Shown here: positions 21,401-28,982 of the stretch, in pieces
How the letters are laid out: the number at the start of each line of letters is the position of its first letter
Position numbering within the stretch: the first letter of the stretch is position 1
Origin: Hondaea fermentalgiana
Lineage: Eukaryota; Sar; Bigyra; Thraustochytrida; Thraustochytriidae
DNA: 64,000 nucleotides
Direction: 5' to 3'
Assembly (NCBI GenBank): GCA_014084085.1
Contig: NPFB01000023.1
Coordinates: 35,778 to 99,777, forward strand
Made by a program: the position numbers and the translations under genes
The notes under the pieces: model-generated
Database searches by the model: none
Told to the model about the DNA's origin: nothing
Seen by the model: the letters and a program-made list of their open reading frames with translations, nothing else

Positions 21401-21655
21401 GCAGCCTATGTGCTGCTCAAGGTGGTCGAAGGCGCTGCTGCCGTCGAGGGAACGCAGGGCTTGCAAGAAATCCCTGCGGACCTTCGCGAGGCCATGCGCA
21501 TCATCAATGACACGGGCGATCGTGATGAGGACCGCGTGGTGCGGTTTCATTGCGACCGTGCTCGCGGTGTGCTCGATGGCCTCATGCGCAGATTCGCCTT
21601 TCCGGACCAGCAGGACAAGGTGCTTCGCGTCAGTCTCGGCATTGAGGAGCTCTAG
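18449..21655 (+). CDS. TANGO6: TANGO6/RTP1-like HEAT-repeat protein
   Basis: It is 1068 aa from the first ATG of the frame (MEDATAFVRSEAARG). The protein is all-helical with HEAT-like repeats. The region around residues 805-860 (LVATLQDDDSYVYLTCVRAI, then RYPRDLFPKLVDLFVDE) matches the conserved RTP1 C-terminal domain 1. The C-terminal block around 1040 (RFHCDRARGVLDGLMRRFAF) is compatible with domain 2. Length is close to the human protein (about 1,100 aa). Yeast Rtp1 helps assembly and nuclear import of RNA polymerase II, and the animal protein was named for a Golgi-organisation phenotype (family knowledge). A Gln/His-rich insert (GQQQHQQRGQQR) lies near residue 677. Confidence 0.82.
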   Translation: MEDATAFVRSEAARGASADELRAHCERSLELLRAELAARREAEPMNNVDKTTGPTPPPSQVPKEAMVSVAQQVSVQVLLEILLCWTVYPYLALASDQGVFGLEPDPTVWSTGRDTPSSLKLDETIRNRGFAKYFSNRSLCEDTAQVLDAFCQTPMYAQFLQDRYLGDRCLIAVALGHPVLEEIRGTRLHVTGYLRALQLQAKYAQTLLTAGKSSPRQSALRGALGRRLSALVPKRGGVLAVMTTMLTNVPHGNIQAFQQVSGLLVQKPESRPAVAGQLVDLIRGSLQDTDKTRGALVRRSAVMTVNELARVDAGLASEQVLQPLVKALGQPSEETAILQALEFARILMAAAPPDPALLKILEVVLTPALEIMHFASIKNCRGEGEAQALVRLWLDHVDANAGVRLVRKFAAISGASGWYTEGKTRRLALRRSPSGGLVLLESLATSEDDASLLGHAPSISVSDGILPEHDDNEDVAYTEGLDPTSRAHLVLQVVGRHSRAAALQNGLFAQSLEGIARILDDQNQGDAELDPQVAADVALVQGLLEVQSTFALSRDHVDVESVARGIARLLRACAHALGLWRHEDAAYQETENRHAGSGGRAGFALEIAPVALAMAASLASGDANADLWPDVPRSKDISKTDAAPTSQFSRFRVLEEMLAPLSALGRMGEPDVVDQIIGQQQHQQRGQQRVDKNIVGSIDPLHAQENAQASVRALAGEIAELAGAVRVAILTTPTQRHGGDGESRWTPQNRRAEASDEVETIDPIGRRIAEADNDLRSKDPPVRAMGLDKLSAIMTGSLRPSEQHFEGIVNTLVATLQDDDSYVYLTCVRAIATASTRYPRDLFPKLVDLFVDENSVPITVRIRLGEALASAAKRAGEMLPAFAPRLIRAFCLGTSGRTAVASTQGSGHVDAQGRYVTSSAGTRRERPVAKPPAELADMYRTSCLSNLADLCALAPWAAFQFAQGAVALAKGVMTFDKSVSARRAAAYVLLKVVEGAAAVEGTQGLQEIPADLREAMRIINDTGDRDEDRVVRFHCDRARGVLDGLMRRFAFPDQQDKVLRVSLGIEEL

Positions 21656-22516
21656 TTAGCTAGCTAGATAAAGAACCTTTTTTTTGGCATCCGTATTCTT
21701 CGCATGCAACCAATCGCGCCAACCGACTTGAACCTGCCATCTTCAACAGTTAGGGCTGTTATCCCTGCGCTGCTGCAGCCTTGGTCGCCTCCTCCGCTTC
21801 CGTTCGCATTATGGCCTCGTATCACGCGAGGTTGGATCAAAAGTCCTTTCCGGCGTCGCATACTTGCACATGCATGCATGCATGCATGCATCACACTTTA
21901 CCACTGCACGGCCGGGATGCTTTTCCCGACTGACAGTGAACCCACGCACCCAAGCAAGCCAAGGCGACGAGTTGGAGTTTCTCGACTCCAATTTTGGTGG
22001 GTGGTCACCGAGGCAAGCCTCGGCGCGCCAAGCCCAAGTTTTCCGTCCAAAGTTGCCTTTCTTTCCTCGAACTGATTGACGCACGTGCCCTTCTTCCTGC
22101 AGCCTGCGCCGCCAACGGAAGCCGTGTTCCCCGACCTCGCCGCCGGTGTCGGAGAAGACGCCGCCGCTCTCGGAGACGCGAGGAGCGATTCCTGCGTGTT
22201 ATATGTATGCACGGTGTGCGAGGCGAGGAGCAGGAGCGCGCCGGAGAGGATGGCGGTCTCGAGCGCGGAGAACCAGTAGTAGAACCAGTACTTCTGGAGC
22301 AGGAGCAAGGCCAGGGGCAAGGGCAGGAGCAAGGGTGGATGTTGAATAGGCGCGACGACAGCCTTTGCGACAGCCCCGGCACGCTGGTATCGCCTTCGCA
22401 GACCGGTGGCGGAGGGCTAGCAAACGCGCTTCAGAGAAGCGGCGAGGCAAGCGCGGCGAGCGCGGGTCCCGGCCGGGGAAGGCGGCGCGCGGCAAGTGGC
22501 AAGCGGCGCGAAGAAG
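21656..22516. other. Intergenic region, 3' flank of TANGO6-like gene and MATE promoter
   Basis: It holds TAGCTAGCTAG just after the TANGO6-like stop, an (ATGC)n run at about 21868-21892, and a GC-rich CAGGAGCAAGGCCAGGGGCAAG-like stretch near 22300-22340. Long ORFs on both strands are repetitive and unsupported. Confidence 0.55.
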
Positions 22517-24142
22517 ATGATGTTGGCGTCAAGCTCGGGCAGGGATGAAGAGGAACTCGAGATGGCGGCACTGACGGACCTTGGAGCGACGACGCGCGGG
22601 TCCGAGGCAGCCACCGAGCAGGATGTGGAGAATGCAGACCTGTTGGCCAAGGAGGGCGCAGGGAAGAAGGCAGCGATTGGAAAAGGAATTGTCAAGGCCG
22701 ATTTCGAGGAAGAGGAGGAGCCGAGCGCTGCGGCCGTCATGGCCGAGTTCAAGCTCTTTGGCAAACTTGCGCTGCCAGCGGTGCTGATCCAGCTGTCCTT
22801 CTCGCTGCAGAACACGTACACGTCAACCTACGTGGGACGACACTTTGGCACGGTGGCACTGACGGGATTCTCCCTCGCGAACCTGAGCGGTAATCTCGTG
22901 GTGCTTTCGTTGGTGATGGGCTTGCTGAGCGCCGCGGAGACGTTGACGCCGCAGGCCTTTAGCCTCAAGCAGTACCGGGAAGTGGGCCAGATCTGCGCGC
23001 GATCCTTTTTCTTGTGTCTCTTCCTTCTCACGCCGTTGGGCCCCATTCTCATGTACATGGACAAGATTTTGGTCTTTCTCGGCCAGCCAGAGGAATCCGC
23101 AGCGCTGGCCAAGGAGTTTTTAGACATTTACGCCTTTGCGTACCCTGCGTTGGTGTTTTGCGAGTGTGCTCTTCGTTTCTACCGCGCGCAGAACGTCACG
23201 CTCCCTTTTGTGTGGTTATACGTTTTTGTTTTGTGCATGCACCCTGTCTATGTGCATCTTTTTGCGGAGGTTTTCGAGTTCGGATTTCAGGGCGCACCAA
23301 TGGCGCACGTTGCTTCCATGAACACCTTGGCGTTGCTCATTTTTATTCTCTTTCGCTTCGGCAAGCAGCACCATCCAGAAACCTTTCCGGCAAGTTTCGA
23401 TGTGGAGTTCTGGCGCAAAGCTCTGCTGGACAAAAAGGGCGCCTGGCTCGTCGTTCAGCTTGGTATTCCGGGGATCATGTCGAACTCAGAGTGGTGGTTT
23501 TGGGAGGTTGTATGCTTTATAACGGGTCAGGCTGGCACCGCCTCCCTTGCGGCGCACACGATTGCGTACTCGCTCATTCCTCTGGCCTTTATGATTCCGC
23601 TCGGCTATGCCATTGGACTTTCTTCGCAGGTGGGCCAGCTTTTGGCGGTTGGCAAGGTGTTACTAGCGAAGAAAGTGGCGCGCATTGGTACGATTGCGTG
23701 TTGCCTTACAACGACCACCTTTAGTGTCTGCATTTTCATATTCCGCGACGCTATCGTGAGTAGCTTTACGGATGATCCTCAGGTCAAGGAGCAGGCGAAC
23801 GCTATTTGGCCCTGGGTGTGCGTCTTTTTGCTGGGTGACGCCATCTTTGGCGTCACGACGGGACTTATCCGCGCGCTAGCACTCCAAGCGCAAATGTCTT
23901 ATGCGGTTCTCTTGTCGCTGTGGATGCTTGGGATGCCATTGGTACTCTTCACTTTCAAGTATCTCGATCGTGGCGTGCTAGGCATTTGGCAGAGCATGCC
24001 TGTGATTTACTTTTTGCTCGATTCGCTGCTGGTGATTTGCGTCCTTCGCAAGGACTGGCGGGAGTATTCGCGCTCGATTTCTGCCAAGTTCGACAACACC
24101 GACGATTCGTACGAGGCTAAGAACCTCGCCACCCTCGCCTGA
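22517..24142 (+). CDS. MATE-family multidrug/toxic compound extrusion transporter
   Basis: It is 541 aa. The first ATG of the frame is at 22517 (MMLASSSGRDEEE). About 75 acidic N-terminal residues precede a canonical MATE fold of about 12 spans. It opens with LPAVLIQLSFSLQNTYTSTY and VGRHFGTVALTGFSLANL, continues with METLTPQAF-like (AAETLTPQAFSLKQY) and LGQPEESAALAKEFLDIYAF, and resumes in the second half with PGIMSNSEWWFWEVVCFITG and GYAIGLSSQVGQLLA. MATE proteins exchange organic cations or metabolites against H+ or Na+ at plasma or vacuolar membranes. The substrate cannot be read from sequence. Length is slightly above the usual 450-500 because of the N-terminal extension. Confidence 0.93.
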   Translation: MMLASSSGRDEEELEMAALTDLGATTRGSEAATEQDVENADLLAKEGAGKKAAIGKGIVKADFEEEEEPSAAAVMAEFKLFGKLALPAVLIQLSFSLQNTYTSTYVGRHFGTVALTGFSLANLSGNLVVLSLVMGLLSAAETLTPQAFSLKQYREVGQICARSFFLCLFLLTPLGPILMYMDKILVFLGQPEESAALAKEFLDIYAFAYPALVFCECALRFYRAQNVTLPFVWLYVFVLCMHPVYVHLFAEVFEFGFQGAPMAHVASMNTLALLIFILFRFGKQHHPETFPASFDVEFWRKALLDKKGAWLVVQLGIPGIMSNSEWWFWEVVCFITGQAGTASLAAHTIAYSLIPLAFMIPLGYAIGLSSQVGQLLAVGKVLLAKKVARIGTIACCLTTTTFSVCIFIFRDAIVSSFTDDPQVKEQANAIWPWVCVFLLGDAIFGVTTGLIRALALQAQMSYAVLLSLWMLGMPLVLFTFKYLDRGVLGIWQSMPVIYFLLDSLLVICVLRKDWREYSRSISAKFDNTDDSYEAKNLATLA

Positions 24143-26307
24143 TTTACGACTTGTCAGAAAGTACGCAAGCCTGGTTTTTGTTTGTTGACTGGCATCTGCC
24201 GTGCCTGAGCTCGGTATGCCCTTATAAAGTACCCTTTACGAAGAAACCACGAAAAAAGCTAAAGATTTAGGTCCCGTCTCTTTGCACTTGCGCGCATGGG
24301 GAACAACATTCTTGTCCCCAAATTTCGACCCTCCTTCCCTCCTTTTCCCCTTGTTGGTGCAGGAAAAGAGAGGAGAAGCAATTTTGCAGTGGGCTTGATT
24401 CTGTGTCGGTTATACTTGGCCTGAAAGACTTCATTTTCACCGTTGCCAGTCGCGAGGGACGGAGAGGGGGACGATTGTCAAATCTGTGTGGTCGCGTGCA
24501 TGGCCACCCCCTCTCTTTGTACTCCATTCTTTCTCTCCCCCTCCCCCTTCCCCTCGGGCTACTTACTACCTGCAACCGAGACGAAACGCCTCGATCAGAT
24601 TGGACTGCTTCTCACGGGCTTACAACTTCTGAGCTGCAGTTGGGCAGTGCAGTTCCTGCTGCTGCCGAGGGGGCCAGAAGCTGCAGCTGCCGCCGCGATG
24701 GTTTCGGGCAGCAGTGCAGACAGGTCGCTCACGGGAACACCAGCCAGCAGTGGAAACCTCTTCGCTCGCCTAAGCGTCATTCGCGCAGCGCCCGCCACCA
24801 GAGTGACAGTGAGTGTCTTTCAGGGCTCGAGCTGCCAAAGGTGGAAGTTCCTACTTCATGGTATACGCTGCCTTTTTAACGGTCATCTTATGGCACACGC
24901 ATCTTGCTTGACCCTTTTGCGAGCGAGGCGAGGCGAGGCGAGGCGATTGCGACCCCATCCCATGCCAAGCTACGCACGCCACCTCGACCCACTTCGATTC
25001 GTGGCGCTCAGCGCCTCAGGCGACGCGAAGTGCTCTGCAGCAGCGGCAGCGGGCCCGGGGCGGTCGCGGAAGGCGTTTTCATTTTCCCCCGTCTTTTGGT
25101 AAGCGAGCAAGCAAGCTAGAGCAAGCAGTGCAGGCCTCGCGGCGTGGACGATCTTCTTCGCACGCCGAACGCCCTCCGTCGAGCGGCTGCACTGCAACCA
25201 ACGAACCCCGACAAGCCACCCGTCGAGGAAGCCGCGGTACTCGCCCAGACGCGGCGTCCGTTGCGGGCCCGTGCCAGGAGGCTTGGCTCTGCCGTTTCTG
25301 GCCCAGCGTCTGGGACGAACTCTGCGCCACTTCGAGTGCCGCAAGTCTGCCGCCTCGACGCCGCCGCGCGGGGCCAGGCGGGCGAGCGGAGGGAGGGAGG
25401 GAGGGAAGGGGGGAGGAAGCGAGGCCTGGGCGCGGGCCCAACGACTCTCGCGGCCGGCAGCGGGGCGAGGGCAGCGACCAGCCAGCCAGCGAGCTAGCGA
25501 GCGAGCTAGCCCCTACTCGCAGCCCATCCGCCAAACCCGAACTCGAACCCGCACGCTCGCACGCGCCCGCGGCAGCGACGCGACGCGCCCGACCCGCGCC
25601 GCGCCGCGCCTCGGCTCNNNNNNNNNNNNNNNNNNNNNNNNNNNNNNNNNNNNNNNNNNNNNNNNNNNNNNNNNNNNNNNNNNNNNNNNNNNNNNNNNNN
25701 NNNNNNNNNNNNNNNNNCGAGCCTCCCAGCCCAGCCCGCCCGCCCAGCCCGCCCAGCCGGTCCGCGAGGCCGCGCAGCGCACGGGTGCGCCGGCAGCGTG
25801 CGCTGGGTCCTCCGTTCGATCGTTCATTCATTCACTCCATCGTGTTCGCGCGGCGCGTTCCCTCTCGTCGAGGCGGGCGGTCGCGGCGCAGCGGAGGCGG
25901 CAGAACCGCAAGGCAGGGCAGGAGCGGAGAGGAGCGGGAAGGAAGAGAGGAGCGGAGAGGAGAGGAGAGGAGAGGGAGAAGAGCCTCGCGCGGAAACGAG
26001 TTCGACGATCGCAAAAGGAGGGAGGCCTGACTGCCTGCCTGACGCACGCACGCTGATCGCACGCACGCACGCACGCACGCTCGCTCGCTCGCTCGCACGC
26101 TCGCACGCTCGAGGGCGAGGACGCGAAGCGGAGCGCGTGGCAGAGCGGAGCAGAGGTGCAGAGCAGAAGCAGAAGCAGAAGCAGGAGCAGAGGCTCGGGC
26201 GGCCGCCTCCCCGTGACTGTGCGGAGGGAGAAGAGGCCGGCACGCGAAGCCCCGCACGAAGCCCGGCGCGAGGGCGAGCAGACACGGGAGAACTGAGGCG
26301 AGCGAGG
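24143..26307. other. 2.2-kb intergenic region with an assembly gap
   Basis: No supported gene. It contains a TATAAAG at about 24224, pyrimidine-rich stretches (24320-24560), GGCGA tandem units near 24925-24945, GGGA repeats near 25392-25412, the 100-N gap, GGAGA repeats near 25930-25980 and (CGCA)n/(CGCT)n runs near 26056-26110. Open frames crossing the gap on both strands are artefacts of N translation and GC-rich composition. The last part is presumably the promoter and 5' UTR of the gene at 26308. Confidence 0.6.
25618..25717. other. Assembly gap (100 N)
   Basis: Exactly 100 Ns, which is usually a placeholder length. The flanks are extremely GC-rich (CGCCGCGCC on the left, CCCGCCCGCC on the right), so the break is probably a sequencing drop-out in GC-rich DNA. 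Confidence 0.95.
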
Positions 26308-27378
26308 ATGCGAGCCTCGGCGGCGTGGTGGGCGGCGGTCGCCGCGGTGGCGGTGGCGGCCCTGCCCGCGGGCGCGCACGCAGAGGTGACGAACCTCGCG
26401 GACCTGGTGCACATGCTGAGGCAGAAGCCTTTCAAGCCCAAACGTGTGCAGGTCGTCGCGCACCTCCCGGATGACGCGACCATGGAGGAGATCGCAGCGA
26501 CCGTGCATGAGATGGAGTCCATGGCGATGATGTTCTTCGCGGACGAAGAACGACTCGTCGACGACGTCATCCCCCCGCACGCGAAGACCCATCCGCCACG
26601 CGTCCGACTGCGTGGGTACGCCCGCATTGGCCACATGGAGAAGCAGGAGATCTTCGTCGCGCCCAAATGGTCCACTGAGGCAATGCGAGGCCAAATCGCA
26701 TACAAACGAAACGACGGCCCCAGGCTGAGCGCATGCCACAACGAAATCCTCGATCTCTGCGAACCTGAACTTCCCTGGGACATGGGCGAGAGGGCTCTCA
26801 CCGCGGGCGAGGTGACCGGCATCATCTCCTGCCTGCGCGACTTCCGACAAGAGGTCAGCAAGACCTGCGCGACCTCGCTCGACCGCCTCCAAATCACCAA
26901 CTACTGCAAAGATGACGTTCTCTCCTTTTGCGACGACATCCAACTCGGCGGCGGCCGCGTGCACAAGTGCCTCATGACGCATGCCGCGGAGCTTTCTGGA
27001 CAATGCAGGAACTACTTTGCGGCCAAAAAGGAACAATTGACCCAAGCAAACTTTGAACAGGGTGCGGATGGCCCGCGCTCGTACGTGATCCACGGCGTTG
27101 TGGCGATGCTCTCAACGCTCCAAAAGTCACAACTCCATTACCGAGCAAGGTACTACATCGCCTTTGCCAGCGCGCTCGTCGCTGCCTGGGCTGCTGCTGT
27201 TGTCCTCTTCCTCGCGATGCGCATGATCTACCGCGAGTTGTGCCCTGCTTCCACCGCAGTAAACAAGGAGGACCGAAGCGACCCTGCTGCCGCATACACC
27301 CTGGGAGACGACGATTCGAGCAAGAAACCGCTTCTTGAAACGGACGATCGTCCGTCCCACCATGCTCTTGTAAACTGA
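26308..27378 (+). CDS. Single-pass membrane protein with GLG1-type Cys-rich repeats
   Basis: It is 356 aa from the only ATG of its frame upstream of the signal peptide (MRASAAWWAAVAAVAVAALP). The luminal part has two units resembling Golgi apparatus protein 1/ESL-1 cysteine repeats: ACHNEILDLCEPEL...GIISCLRDFRQEVSKTC and NYCKDDVLSFCDDI...VHKCLMTHAAELSGQC. A membrane span (YIAFASALVAAWAAAVVLFL) and a cytosolic tail of about 55 residues containing KKPLLETDD follow. The LL preceded by charged residues could act as a dileucine-type sorting signal. GLG1 proteins carry about 16 such repeats, so this is a miniature relative. A Golgi/endosomal location is inferred. Confidence 0.8.
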   Translation: MRASAAWWAAVAAVAVAALPAGAHAEVTNLADLVHMLRQKPFKPKRVQVVAHLPDDATMEEIAATVHEMESMAMMFFADEERLVDDVIPPHAKTHPPRVRLRGYARIGHMEKQEIFVAPKWSTEAMRGQIAYKRNDGPRLSACHNEILDLCEPELPWDMGERALTAGEVTGIISCLRDFRQEVSKTCATSLDRLQITNYCKDDVLSFCDDIQLGGGRVHKCLMTHAAELSGQCRNYFAAKKEQLTQANFEQGADGPRSYVIHGVVAMLSTLQKSQLHYRARYYIAFASALVAAWAAAVVLFLAMRMIYRELCPASTAVNKEDRSDPAAAYTLGDDDSSKKPLLETDDRPSHHALVN

Positions 27379-28133
27379 GTCCTCCTCCCTTCTTTCTCCC
27401 CAAATCCGAGCCTCTGCGGCTGATTCGATGTGCACCATGTCTGCTTTAAATCCAGCAATGCCCGGCAAGCAGGCAAAGCAAGGACCTAGCTCCAACCAAG
27501 CGTAGAAGCTTTTTGCGTCCCGGTTCTGTACATGACCAATGGCAACGGCATCAGCCAGCACACGTGTCTCAGGATGTCGTCTTCTTTTTTTATGTCTTCT
27601 TCTTCTTGTCTTTACTTGCATGACGTCCGCCTGTGTGTATCTGTCGATGACGTACTCCATGCCTTGTTTCGCTTGTTCTCAGCGTTGCATACGCCTTTAC
27701 CTCTTTATTTGGGTCTTGCTGGCAAGCGTCTTGGCCGCATTCTTGGTTCCGACTGCTTTGACAATCAATGTAAGGAAAAAGTGCCTTCTCTTGACTCACA
27801 GCTAGCTTTCGTTTGCTCGTCGTTGCCCTCTGGCGACTTCTTCTTCTTCTTCTTCTTCTTCTTCTCTTTAAACTTGTCTGCGTCGATCTGCGTTTTCAAT
27901 TTTCATGTTGTGTGTCAGGCCGTTTGGCACAATCATTTTCCCCCATCTCGCCCCACCCCACTAACAACAAAAAAAGGACCAAGTCAATCAGAACCTTATC
28001 AAGCGTCTCGACGATACGCACCCGAAGACGAGGCCAGCGACGCGCGTCGTACACGTGCGCGCCGCCCGGCTCCGTACGCAGAGTACATACCCGTGATCGC
28101 TTCGTGCAAACCGCTCATCGACGGGCGCAAGCC
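27379..28133. other. Intergenic region with (CTT)n tract
   Basis: It contains the 3' flank of the GLG1-like gene and the promoter of the dynein light chain gene. A (TTC)n run lies at about 27838-27865. The + strand is T-rich and C-rich. ORFs seen here (for example 27532-28137) run over the repeat and into the real exon in another frame, so they are rejected. Confidence 0.6.
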
Positions 28134-28692
28134 ATGACGGCCGGGGCCGAGACGTTTGCTGCCCTGCGAGACAGAGCCGCCGAGCTTGCGCGTGCGAGCT
28201 TGGAAACGACATTGCAAGGACACGACAAATATCATGCAGCCCAGGTACGTTTGCTTCAAGTCGTCGGCCGAGAAGACGAGCAAGACAAGGCGCAAAGGAA
28301 ATTGAGCGACCGCTGACGCCCCGGGCCAAACGATCAAAGATGCAGGAAATTGCAGAACAGGTGCCTGCTACCATCGCAGGCGAACTCGAGCAGCTTTCCG
28401 CCAATTTTAAGTTTGTTGGTAAGTTAAGACTCGCTTGTTCGCCACTGCTCGCCACATTGTCGCGACAAAAACAGCATGAAAAGAGTCTCCCAAACCTACT
28501 TGCTAACACGCGCGCATATATGGCCGAGCAGTCACATGCCAGATCGTGCCGAAAGCTCAAGCTGGACGCTTTGGTATGCACGCCAGTAGCTCCTGCGTAT
28601 TCGACGCCGCCAAAGATGGCGCGTGCACCGTACAATGGGAAAACAGCGCTATCTTTTGCCTAGTGAACATTTTTGGTCTACATTTGCAATAA
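28134..28692 (+). CDS. DYNLT: Tctex-type dynein light chain, three exons
   Basis: Deduced exons: 28134-28244 (phase 0), then 28346-28418 (or from 28340 with the alternative acceptor), then 28532-28692. The joined protein is about 114-116 aa, the family's usual size. Exon 1 begins MTAGAETFAALRDRA. Exon 2 carries EIAEQVPATIAGELEQLSAN. Exon 3 holds the family hallmark end: CQIVPKAQAGRFGMHAS, DGACTVQWENSAIFCLVNIF. The family binds dynein intermediate chains as a homodimer and links cargo to cytoplasmic or axonemal dynein. The exon-3 reading frame is visible only after splicing (GTTG|GTAAG ... GAGCAG|TCACA). It is convergent with the LRR-coiled-coil gene, with 290 bp between stop codons. Confidence 0.87.
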
Positions 28693-28758
28693 AGGATCCG
28701 AAGTGAAATGACAAGTCTTTTGTGCTCGAGCGGACTCTAGCCTGGCCATCTCGCGCTT

Positions 28759-28902
28759 GCGCGCTTGCTTGCTTGTTTTCTTGTTTCCTTGCTTTTTTGC
28801 TTGTTTCCTTGCTTTTTTGCTTGCTTCTTTGCTTCTTTGCTTGCTTCTTTGCTTCTTTGCTTGCTTCTTTGCTTCTTTGCTTGCTTTTTTGCTTGCTTGC
28901 TC
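28759..28902. repeat. CTTG/CTTT-rich repeat with three perfect 20-bp units
   Basis: It lies between the convergent dynein light chain and LRR-coiled-coil genes. Units TTGCTTCTTTGCTTCTTTGC sit at 28821-28840, 28841-28860 and 28861-28880, flanked by imperfect CTTGTTTCCTTGCTTTTTTG copies. On the minus strand it is purine-rich (AAGC/AAAG). Confidence 0.9.
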
Positions 28903-28982
28903 ATTCGATAGCACTGGAAGCGAAGCTTATGCTGGAAGGGTTTGCCGCTTCCTACCTTCGAGAATTCTCTTTGATTCATCGC

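Noticed and set aside
24443..25102. 219-residue + strand ORF in the MATE to GLG1-like gap
   Set aside because: Proline/serine/alanine-biased translation of pyrimidine-rich DNA, with no domain and no plausible start context.
25079..26056. Long ORFs on both strands across the N block
   Set aside because: They translate through 100 Ns and GC-rich repeats. Both strands are open, which is a composition effect.
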